Origin: Actinomadura sp. 7K507
GTDB taxonomy: Bacteria > Actinomycetota > Actinomycetes > Streptosporangiales > Streptosporangiaceae
NCBI RefSeq assembly: GCF_004348425.1
Contig: NZ_SMKK01000038.1
Coordinates: forward strand, 1-47,626
Direction of reading: 5' to 3'
Length of the DNA stretch: 47,626 nucleotides
Shown: piece by piece, positions 6,907 to 13,604 of the stretch
Numbering within the stretch: the first letter of the stretch is position 1
How the letters are laid out: every line of letters begins with the position of its first letter
Made by a program: the position numbers and the translations under genes
The notes under the pieces: model-generated
Seen by the model: the letters and a program-made list of their open reading frames with translations, nothing else
Database searches by the model: none
Told to the model about the DNA's origin: nothing

Positions 6907-8970
6907 CTATTGGTCGCGGGGTGCGGGCCGGTTTTGGGAGTCCTTGACGCGCAGGGCGATGACGGCGATGTCGTCGGTGCCGTTCGGTGGGGGGTGCTCC
7001 AGGAGGCCGTCGCAGAAGTGTTCCAGGGGTCGGGTTGCGAGGGCTGCTGCTCGGCGGCGGAGCCGGTCCAGGCTCGTGTCGGGGTCCTCGTCGGGGCGTT
7101 CGATGAGGCCGTCGGTGTAGAGCAGCAGGGTGGAGCCGGGTGGCAGTGGTTCTGTCGCGGTGCGGTAGGGCTGGTTGATCGAGACGCCCAGCAGGGGGTT
7201 GGCGGCGTCGTTCAGGAAGCGGCAGTGGCCGCCGGGGGTGATCAGGAGTGGTGGGGGGTGTCCGGCGGTGGCGTGGTTGCACTGCCATCGGCCGGGTTCG
7301 GGTTGTTCGATGCTGGACAGGATGCAGGTCGCGGTGGTGTCGGGGGCGACCGTTTCCATGGCGGTGTTGAGGCGGCGCAGGATCTCGCCGGGCGGGGCGG
7401 CGCGGTCGGCGGTCAGGGCCCGCAGCATGTTGCGCAGCCGGCTCATCTCGACGGCGGCGGCCAGGTCGTGGCCGGCCACGTCGCCGATGACCAGCACCAT
7501 CGCGCCGCCGGGCAGGACGAACGAGTCGTACCAGTCGCCGCCCACCTCGCCCGCCGCGGGGCTGGCCCGGTACCGGGCGACGATATCCAGGCCGGCGAGT
7601 TCGGGCGGGTCGGCGAGCTGGCCGTACTGCATGGCCAGGGCTACCTGCTGGGCGCGTTGGAACCGGACGGCGCCGCTCAGCGAGTCGTGGGTGTACTCGA
7701 AGACCTGCCCCATGAGGGCGATGTCGTCCGGCCCGAGGGGCGCGCGGTCCTCGCGCCGGGACGCGGTGACCGCCGCCGCCACGGTGCCGTCCACGATGAC
7801 CGGTATCAGCACGACGCTGGTGGCCTTGTTCTCGGCCAGCCAGGTGGCGGTGCGCTCGGGCAGCAGATCGGCCGGTGGCTGGCCCGGCGGGAACGTGCGG
7901 TACAGCGGACGGCGCTGCCGCAGCGCGCGGGCGAACCCGCTGTCGGGGGCGAACCGCTCCTCACCGGACGGGGGTTGGCGGCCCAGGCCGTCCCGTGCGG
8001 CGGTGGCGATGCGCCGGACGGTGATCGGGGCGCCCCGGGGACGGTCGACCAGATCGGGGAGCAGGTGCACGGCGCAGCCGTCGGCCAGCGCGGGGACGAG
8101 TACGCCGGCGAGCGCGGCGAACATCTGGTCCAGTCCGGCCTGCTCCATGGCCACCGCGGCGGCGCGGTCGAGCAGCCGCTGGCGCTGCCGCTGCCGCCAC
8201 TGCTGCTCGACATCGCTGCAGGTGCCGATCCATTCCACCACGGCGCCGTCCTCGAACACAGGCGCGGAACGGATCTCGAAGTGCCGGTACTCGCCGTCCC
8301 ACGTCCGCACCCGGTAGGTGTAATGCCAGGGGAGGGCCTGCCGGCACGTCTCCTTCCACGACCGGAGCGCCGGCCGGCGGTCGTCCGGATGCAGCGCCTG
8401 CGACCAGCCGTCGCCGCTGAAGTCCTCCCGGCTCTGCCCGGTCAACCGCTCCCAGCTCGCGCTCGCCTCGAACACCCCACCCGCCGGATCCGCCACCCAC
8501 ACGATCTGCGCGCTCATCCACACCAGGCTCTCGAACCGGCGGCGCCAGCGCCGCTGCTCCTCGGCCGCCCGCTTCGCCCGCAGCGACGCCGCGGCCTGTT
8601 CGGTGACGTCCGCCGCGATCACCAGCACCCCCGGCCTTTCGTGGGTGAACCGGGACAGGCTGAAGGAGAAGGACCGCTCCTCGACGCCCCCGCCCGCGGG
8701 GGCCAGCTTCACCGGCGCCTCGACCAGGTTGACCGGCTCCCCGGTGGCCAGCACATGGTCGAACAGGGCGCCGTAGTCCCGCTGCGATCGATTGTCGAAC
8801 GCGTCTGCGATCGGCCTGCCGAGCGGACGGCCTCCGACGTAGGCCTGGTAGGCGAGGTTGGTGTACACCAGCCGGTGCTCGGGCCCGATGGTCAGCGCGA
8901 CCGCGACCGGCGCCGGATCGAACGCCTCCAGCGCAAGCCATCCCATCGCATACTCGCTAGCGTCGTGCAC
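6907..8970 (-). CDS. PAS/GAF sensor PP2C-type (SpoIIE-like) serine phosphatase
   Basis: A multidomain signalling protein of about 687 residues. An N-terminal PAS domain (PAPVAVALTIGPEHRLVYTN) is followed by a second PAS with PAC motif (IVWVADPAGGVFEASASWERLTG; the extension HYTYRVRTWDGEYRHFE), then a GAF-like region (about 320-450) and a C-terminal PP2C/SpoIIE phosphatase. Metal-binding acidic residues are visible in GEVGGDWYDSF, VIGDVAGHD, YTDGLIERP and NGTDDIAVIAL. No membrane segment, so it senses a cytoplasmic signal and probably dephosphorylates an anti-anti-sigma factor. The GTG at 8970 has GGGGGGA upstream; longer starts are unsupported. No anti-sigma partner gene is adjacent. Confidence 0.92.
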   Translation of the reverse strand: MHDASEYAMGWLALEAFDPAPVAVALTIGPEHRLVYTNLAYQAYVGGRPLGRPIADAFDNRSQRDYGALFDHVLATGEPVNLVEAPVKLAPAGGGVEERSFSFSLSRFTHERPGVLVIAADVTEQAAASLRAKRAAEEQRRWRRRFESLVWMSAQIVWVADPAGGVFEASASWERLTGQSREDFSGDGWSQALHPDDRRPALRSWKETCRQALPWHYTYRVRTWDGEYRHFEIRSAPVFEDGAVVEWIGTCSDVEQQWRQRQRQRLLDRAAAVAMEQAGLDQMFAALAGVLVPALADGCAVHLLPDLVDRPRGAPITVRRIATAARDGLGRQPPSGEERFAPDSGFARALRQRRPLYRTFPPGQPPADLLPERTATWLAENKATSVVLIPVIVDGTVAAAVTASRREDRAPLGPDDIALMGQVFEYTHDSLSGAVRFQRAQQVALAMQYGQLADPPELAGLDIVARYRASPAAGEVGGDWYDSFVLPGGAMVLVIGDVAGHDLAAAVEMSRLRNMLRALTADRAAPPGEILRRLNTAMETVAPDTTATCILSSIEQPEPGRWQCNHATAGHPPPLLITPGGHCRFLNDAANPLLGVSINQPYRTATEPLPPGSTLLLYTDGLIERPDEDPDTSLDRLRRRAAALATRPLEHFCDGLLEHPPPNGTDDIAVIALRVKDSQNRPAPRDQ

Positions 8971-9099
8971 CAGACATCCCCCCGTTGGCCCGCCGCACCC
9001 GTAATGCCTAGGCCTACCCCGCAACGCTGGGGCATAGCTTGGTCACCGACCCGAATTCAGTGACCGTGTGTTTCGTGTGCGCACTACAAGTGAAGGCGT

Positions 9100-9362
9100 G
9101 GAACCCTCAAGCCGCGCAACCGCCGGATCAGGGAGAACAGGTCGGGGTCCACGCTGCAGAACTGCGCTTCGATGTTGATCCACCGCAGCCCCGGTCGCTG
9201 AAACACAGGGTGCCGTCGGCGTTTCTGCCTCGATGTCCTCGCCCTCGGCGATCTCCGGGGAGAACCCGATGCCCACGAACCCGTCGGTCACCACGGTGGC
9301 GCAGTCACCGGCGACGTGAGACCACAGGCGTTCAGGCGAGTCGCCGCTATCACCAGCAACGA
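9100..9362 (-). pseudogene. phage tail-protein-like remnant
   Basis: Reading the minus strand across frames gives ATRLNACG, then TVVTDGFVGIGFSPEIAEGE (9225-9285), then NADGTLCFSDRGC, then LRWINIEAQFCSVDPDLFSL (9135-9190). The order of strands and the cysteine pattern recall small tail-tube-like proteins of actinophages and prophages, where a conserved segment ends FC.VDP.LF.L. Two frameshifts break it and the C-terminal half is missing. The assignment is from pattern memory only, but successive conserved blocks in the right order make a relic gene likely. Confidence 0.5.
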
Positions 9363-9769
9363 CTCTGAGACCTTCGCTCCTTAGAGTGGCCGGTCACCTA
9401 CGCTACGTCTGAGGCGTGGAACGGTTCGAAGACGGCGCCGCTCGATACCCCAGCATCGGAGGCTGGCCATCAGCCTCGAACCGACGACCACGGTTTCAGC
9501 AAAGTGCCAACAAAGTTTCGACATCGACTGGCGGAGAGATTTCGGTGACGCATTGCTGGCCTCGGCGCGCACGGCCCCATCGGCGGGCCGACTGGCAATG
9601 GTAAAGCCGCTGTGACCGGACCTCGCCGACCTCTTTGCGTCACTGCTCGGGCCAGATTAGGGACATGAGGTGGCGGGCACAGGAGGAGGACATTCCACGG
9701 ACTCGACCGGCATCGCGTCGGCGCCTGCGGTCGGCCGTGTGAGCACATCGTCCGCAAAGAGGAGACGCC
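9363..9769. other. gap, short unrecognised ORF end
   Basis: A plus-strand frame ending with TGA at 9613-9615 gives SFDIDWRRDFGDALLASART followed by GRLAMVKPL, which looks protein-like, but no start or upstream homologous region is evident, so it may be another relic. The last 40 bases contain the ribosome site AGAGGAGA of the hydrolase gene. Confidence 0.3.
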
Positions 9770-10591
9770 ATGAGCACCATAACGGCCAAGGACGGCACCG
9801 AGATCTACTACAAGGACTGGGGTGAGGGTCCCGTCGTGACGTTCTCTCACGGCTGGCCGCTGAATTCCGACGCGTGGGACGGGCAGATGCTGTTTCTCCT
9901 GCAGCACGGTTTCCGCGTGGTCGCGCACGACCGGCGCGGTCATGGCCGGTCCAGCCAGGCAACCTCGGGCAACGACATGGACGGCTATGCCGACGACCTC
10001 GCAGCCTTGATCGAGTCGCTCGATCTTGATGATGTCAGCCTGATCGGCCACTCCACGGGCGGCGGCGAGGTCGCGCGCTACATCGGGCGTTACGGAACGG
10101 GACGAGTCGCCAAGGCAGTCCTGATAGCCGCAGTGCCTCCGATCATGTTGAAGACCGAGGCCAATCCCGAAGGCCTGCCGATCGAAGTCTTCGATGGCCT
10201 GCGCGAATCCCTTGTCAAAGACCGCTCGCAGTTCTATCAGGATCTAGCCCTCCAATTCTACGGCGCCAACAGGCCCGGCGCCGATGTCTCACGAGGAATC
10301 CTCGACCAGTTCTGGCTCTGGAGCATGCAGTCCGGCCTCCTCAATGCCTACTACAGCATCAAGGCATTCTCAGAGACCGATTTCACCGAAGACCTCGCCA
10401 AGTTCGACGTTCCGACCCTGGTGCTGCACGGCGAGGACGACCAAATCGTCCCCGTCAAGGATTCGGCGAGGAAGTCCGCCCAGCTCATCAAGGGCGCGAA
10501 AGATATCTACTACCCGGGCGCTCCGCATGGCATCACCGCCACGCATCAGGACCAGGTCAACACCGAACTGCTGAACTTCCTGAAAGGCTAG
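9770..10591 (+). CDS. alpha/beta hydrolase, non-heme chloroperoxidase-like
   Basis: A 273-residue alpha/beta hydrolase with the bacterial haloperoxidase signature. The oxyanion loop is [11 protein letters not shown], the nucleophile elbow GHSTGGGE (Ser95), the acid in HGEDDQIVP (Asp224), and the histidine in APHGI (His253). Length and the segment [12 protein letters not shown] match cofactor-free chloroperoxidase/esterases; physiological reaction is usually ester or peracid chemistry. Codon use (GAT, AAG, GAA, ATC mixtures) is visibly less GC-extreme than in neighbouring genes, suggesting recent transfer. AGAGGAGA lies 8 bp before the ATG, and a strong terminator follows the gene. Confidence 0.92.
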   Translation: MSTITAKDGTEIYYKDWGEGPVVTFSHGWPLNSDAWDGQMLFLLQHGFRVVAHDRRGHGRSSQATSGNDMDGYADDLAALIESLDLDDVSLIGHSTGGGEVARYIGRYGTGRVAKAVLIAAVPPIMLKTEANPEGLPIEVFDGLRESLVKDRSQFYQDLALQFYGANRPGADVSRGILDQFWLWSMQSGLLNAYYSIKAFSETDFTEDLAKFDVPTLVLHGEDDQIVPVKDSARKSAQLIKGAKDIYYPGAPHGITATHQDQVNTELLNFLKG

Positions 10592-10608
10592 CCTCGATCT
10601 TTCGTGTG

Positions 10609-10638
10609 CTGGTTGGGGGGCGTAGCGGCCCCAACCAG
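10609..10638 (+). terminator. rho-independent terminator
   Basis: CTGGTTGGGG (10609-10618) pairs perfectly with CCCCAACCAG (10629-10638) around a 10-nt loop, followed by TTCGTGTTTTCT. It lies 18 bp after the hydrolase stop. Confidence 0.85.
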
Positions 10639-10725
10639 TTCGTGTTTTCTGTGGGTAGTCAGGCCGATGGCCCGGATGTCGCTTCGGGTGGGCGGGGCTC
10701 CACGGGCCCTGGTGGTTTCCTTTCG

Positions 10726-10908
10726 GCCCTGGCGGTGGCCTCCTTGCAGATGGCGGCCACCACCAAAGACGGGAATGTGGACGGGGTGATCTTTATACCG
10801 ACCGCGGGTCGGAGTACACCGCGGCGGCCTGGACAACGCCGCCGCCGAGGCGTTCAACAGCACCCTGAAGGTCAAGTTCGTCCGCGGGCAGCGCTTCGCT
10901 TCGAGTCA
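10726..10908 (+). pseudogene. IS3-family transposase OrfB remnant
   Basis: The frame reads LAVASLQMAATTKDGNVDGVIF, shifts by one base at 10795 to YTDRGSEYTA, then after a deletion continues DNAAAEAFNSTLKVKFVRGQ. These are consecutive blocks of the IS3-type DDE integrase core (GVIFHTDRGSEYT ... DNAAAEAFNSTLK), with about 20 intervening residues deleted. No terminal inverted repeats were found. The catalytic glutamate of 'AEAFNS' is kept but the protein cannot be made. Confidence 0.75.
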
Positions 10909-11218
10909 CACGTGACTCACCCGTCTTGAAAAGGGCAAACACAGAAGTCCCGGTTCACCCCTCGCCGGAAACGCCCCGGTTCGTCCCCCTGGCTGCCCGA
11001 TGGCTGCTCGACGGCCCGAGCCGCGCCACCGGTGGACGCTCGCTGAGCGGCCCGTGTCACCAGCCGCGGCGGAGCAGATCTTGCCGATCGGTTTGGGCTG
11101 GCTTTGTGAACTTCGCCCATGGGCGATGCGAACGTGAAGTTGCTGATCAGAGCCCGGTCTCCCGGCTGCGATGGATGCCTGACCGGCCACCGGCGCCGCA
11201 CTGGAAGGGAACGACATC
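10909..11218. other. gap, nothing recognised
   Basis: 310 bp between the IS remnant and the VOC gene. Frames are open in places only because of high GC. The last bases (GGAAGGGAACG) are the VOC gene's ribosome site. Confidence 0.4.
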
Positions 11219-11665
11219 GTGGACATGAAGCTGGAGGTCGTCGTGCTCCCCGTCGCCGACGCCGACCGGGCCAAGGACTTCTACACCGCGCTGGGCTGGC
11301 GCAAGGACGCTGACGTCGGCACCAACGAGGACTTCCGAGTGGTGCAGCTGACGCCGCCCGGTTCGGCGTGCTCGGTGATCTTCGGCACCGGGCTCACCGA
11401 CGCCGCGCCAGGTTCGGCACAGGGCCTGCACCTGGTCGTGAGCGACATCGACGCGGCGCGGGCCGACCTCGCAGAGCGCGGCGTCGAGGTCGGCGAGGTG
11501 TTCCACGACTCGGGCGGCGTCTTCCACCACGCCGGCGCCCGGGAAAGGGTTGCCGGCCCGGCCCCCGACCGCGCGAGCTACGGCTCGTTCGCCTCCTTCC
11601 GCGACCCCGACGGCAATGCCTGGTTCCTACAGGAGATCACCACCCGGCTGCCGGGACGGGACTGA
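11219..11665 (+). CDS. VOC family (glyoxalase/bleomycin-resistance fold) protein
   Basis: A 148-residue protein with two beta-alpha-beta-beta-beta modules. It opens KLEVVVLPVADADRAKDFYT with GWRKDAD and has the second-half motif GLHLVVSDIDAARADLAERG and the C-terminal ASFRDPDGNAWFLQEI, whose glutamate is a usual metal ligand. Family members range from dioxygenases to antibiotic-binding proteins, so the substrate is open. The GTG at 11219 sits at good distance from GGAAGGGA; ATG 11225 is an alternative. It stands alone among mobile-element remnants. Confidence 0.9.
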   Translation: MDMKLEVVVLPVADADRAKDFYTALGWRKDADVGTNEDFRVVQLTPPGSACSVIFGTGLTDAAPGSAQGLHLVVSDIDAARADLAERGVEVGEVFHDSGGVFHHAGARERVAGPAPDRASYGSFASFRDPDGNAWFLQEITTRLPGRD

Positions 11666-11695
11666 ACGACCCGACTCACGGCCATCCGGCGAGGA

Positions 11696-11733
11696 CTGAA
11701 AGACCACGCCACGCACCGCCGCCCCTGGGTGCT
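11696..11733 (+). repeat. degenerate direct repeat, copy 2
   Basis: Second copy of the repeat at 5977-6015, starting CTGAAAGACCACGCC. It is followed by CGTCAACAAGCGCCAACGAC, an internally repeated sequence, about 100 bp from the integrase relic. Confidence 0.6.
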
Positions 11734-11762
11734 GAACGGGCGTCAACAAGCGCCAACGACCT

Positions 11763-11801
11763 CCCCTGACCTGCGGCATTTCGATAATGCGCAGGTCGGG
11801 G
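11763..11801. terminator. hairpin between VOC gene and integrase relic
   Basis: GACCTGC (11768-11774) and GCAT pair with ATGC and GCAGGTC (ending 11797) with one bulged base, and flanking C and G runs extend the stem. It could terminate either strand, or mark a recombination site next to the integrase remnant. Confidence 0.5.
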
Positions 11802-11833
11802 GGTGGTCGGGACGACCTTGACACCGCGGTCAT

Positions 11834-11995
11834 GGCCGGTTGCTCGTCAGGGCGGTCCATCGCTGCTGGAGCCGCTCTCGCAGACCCTGCCGCATCGGTT
11901 CGGTGGCGTGGCTGTAGACGCCGGCGATGCCGGGCATCCGGTGTCCCATCCGCTCGGACTTCAGTGCTGTGCCTGCCGAAAAATTACGTCCGTGC
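11834..11995 (-). pseudogene. tyrosine recombinase (integrase) C-terminal remnant
   Basis: The minus strand encodes SERMGHRMPGIAGVYSHAT followed by PMRQGLRERLQQRW. This is the end of the catalytic domain of actinobacterial tyrosine integrases: LGH..PG..GVYSH with the His of the LGH box and the nucleophilic Tyr in VYSH. Upstream the frame degenerates, and the R...HxR part of the active site is absent, so only the C-terminal ~45 residues survive. Its presence between the two 76-bp repeats supports an integrated-element origin. Confidence 0.7.
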
Positions 11996-12397
11996 AGGTG
12001 GGAGGTGCGGAGGGTGACGGGCTCCGACGCAGGCTTGATCAGTCGCAGAGCAGACAACGGCAACGGCGTTCGCCACGGAATGATGAACGGTTGTGCTCGC
12101 GCGACTGGCTTACTCGACCGCGGTGCAGGGACGGCTACCGCCGGACGTATCGACCGCCCGCCAACGGGACGCCCCGCTCTGTCCCGGGGGGCGATGGAAC
12201 ACCAGAGGCCTGCGTCTGCCGCCCGGTGGCCGGTTGGCTCTTGGTGGCGGGTCCGCCGCGTGAGCCCTCCCAGCCGCGTGGGCCTGGCGGGACGCGATGT
12301 TTGCCCCGAGGATCCGGGGTGATTAATGGAGACAGCGTCGGGTCTGGGGGAGCGCGGACAGGGCCGCGTCGGCCCGGAACGCGTGGGGGCAACTGCG
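11996..12397. other. gap, degraded sequence
   Basis: No convincing protein. It lies upstream (minus strand) of the integrase remnant where the rest of that gene would have been, but I recognise no integrase blocks. GGGGGCAACTGCG just before 12398 is a plausible ribosome site for the next gene. Confidence 0.4.
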
Positions 12398-12694
12398 ATG
12401 AGAGTCATGCTGAGAGCGCGACTGGACACCGAGGTCTCGAACGAAGCGCTCAAGAACGGCAAACTGCCGGAGGTCATGGAGTCGATGCTGGAACGCCTCC
12501 AGCCCGAGGCGGCCTACTTCGGCCCCAGCGAGGGCGGACGATCCTGCACCTTCGTCTTCGACATGCAGGACAGTTCAACCCTTCCGGCGATCGCGGAGCC
12601 TCTTTTCCAAGAACTCGGCGCGAAGATCGACATTGAGCCCGTGATGAACCCAGAAGACATGCGGAAGGGCCTCGCCGCCTTGCGGCAAAGCTGA
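12398..12694 (+). CDS. small conserved-looking protein, function unknown
   Basis: A 98-residue soluble protein beginning MRVMLRARLDTEVSNEALKN. Predicted pattern: strand, helix (LPEVMESMLERL), strand (EAAYFGPSEGG), strand (CTFVFDMQD), helix (LPAIAEPLFQEL), strand (AKIDIEPVMN), helix. This is a ferredoxin-like alpha/beta layout as in DUF3303/YCII-type dimeric proteins, an inference from pattern only. Start at the ATG of MRVML fits the first strand; an upstream in-frame ATG at 12326 would add a low-complexity tail. Its regular secondary-structure pattern and lack of frameshifts suggest it is functional. Confidence 0.7.
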   Translation: MRVMLRARLDTEVSNEALKNGKLPEVMESMLERLQPEAAYFGPSEGGRSCTFVFDMQDSSTLPAIAEPLFQELGAKIDIEPVMNPEDMRKGLAALRQS

Positions 12695-12792
12695 GAACAA
12701 GCACCGGGCCAGGCACGGGTGTGCCGCTGCCCTGCAACCTCGGCGCACGCCTCAAAGGCTGTTCCCGTAGCGTGGATTGAGCGAGATCCTTG

Positions 12793-13112
12793 ATCTTGTT
12801 CTATCCGCCATGCCCGACCCGGACCGAACGCCTTGTTCTGGCCGCCGCCGGCCTGCGCGGCGCCGCTGCCGGCGCCCGGCACCGGCCGGAGGTGGAGCCT
12901 GCCGCTGGTCGGCCGGGTGCTGCTGATCGCGGTGTACTAGCGCACCAACCTCACGCTGCGGCAGGTCGCACTGCTGTTAGGGGTGCCCGAATCTGCCGCG
13001 CACCGGGTGGTCGACCACCTGGCGCCACTGCTCGCGCTCGCCCCGGTCACCCGCCGGCACGGCCCCGACACGGTCCTGATCGTGGACGGCCGCTCGTCCC
13101 CGTCCACACCGG
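12793..13112 (+). pseudogene. IS5-type DDE transposase N-terminal remnant with amber stop
   Basis: The frame reads WSLPLVGRVLLIAVY, then TAG, then RTNLTLRQVALLLGVPESAA and HRVVDHLAPLLALAPVTRRH and TVLIVDG. In related IS5-like transposases with an HTH_Tnp_4 domain this segment reads Y-W-R-T-N-L-T, so the TAG at 12938-12940 replaces a tryptophan codon. VDG would contain the first catalytic Asp; after that the homology stops. The upstream ILFYPP recalls the usual transposase start. No terminal repeats seen. Confidence 0.65.
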
Positions 13113-13270
13113 ACGGTCACCGCCTCGTCCAGGTAGCCGAACTTCGAACTCGACGTGCCCGAGCGGCTGTTCGCCCGCAGTTACCAGGACCGCGCCGGCA
13201 TGCTCCACGACGGGCGGCACGGCTGGCTCCGCCTCACGTCGGCAGCCCGCCCTTCAGCGGCCGAGCGCAG

Positions 13271-13346
13271 CGAATCCCCAGGTCAGGCACCATGCCCGGC
13301 CTGGGGATCTTGCGTTTCGGGGGCCGTTGGACGCGGAATCGGGAGC
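13271..13346 (+). repeat. 76-bp direct repeat, right copy
   Basis: Matches 611-686 in 74 of 76 positions (G for A at the base matching 634; T for C at the base matching 657), same orientation, including the hairpin. It follows the transposase relic directly and precedes the sulfatase gene. See the left copy. Confidence 0.85.
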
Positions 13347-13604
13347 CACCGGCGCTCAAGTTCTCGCACCGCCCGGCCGGCGCACGGTACGGCTACGGGC
13401 GACGGCTTGCGAGCGGGGAGGGTCTGAAGGAGATCGGCTCAGCGCGTCCCGTAGGCGGTCCCCGGACGACGGCGGCAGGCATGGATCGGCGGCGGTCCGG
13501 CAATCGGTGCACGCAATCGCCGCTCGACTGTAGACGCTGCCGCCGTCGGCCGGGATTGTGGGGTCATCGCCTTCGCAATTCCATTTGTTAAAGGTAGGGA
13601 TAGT
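13347..13604. other. upstream region of the sulfatase gene
   Basis: 258 bp without a gene. The last 45 bp are noticeably AT-rich (GCAATTCCATTTGTTAAAGG) and should hold the sulfatase promoter. AAAGG at 13589-13593 is the ribosome site. No operator was recognised. Confidence 0.4.

Noticed and set aside
6673..9063. A very long plus-strand open frame (about 800 codons) opposite the phosphatase gene
   Set aside because: Composition is glycine/alanine/arginine-rich without domain pattern, while the minus strand has clear PAS and PP2C motifs. It is a high-GC antisense frame.
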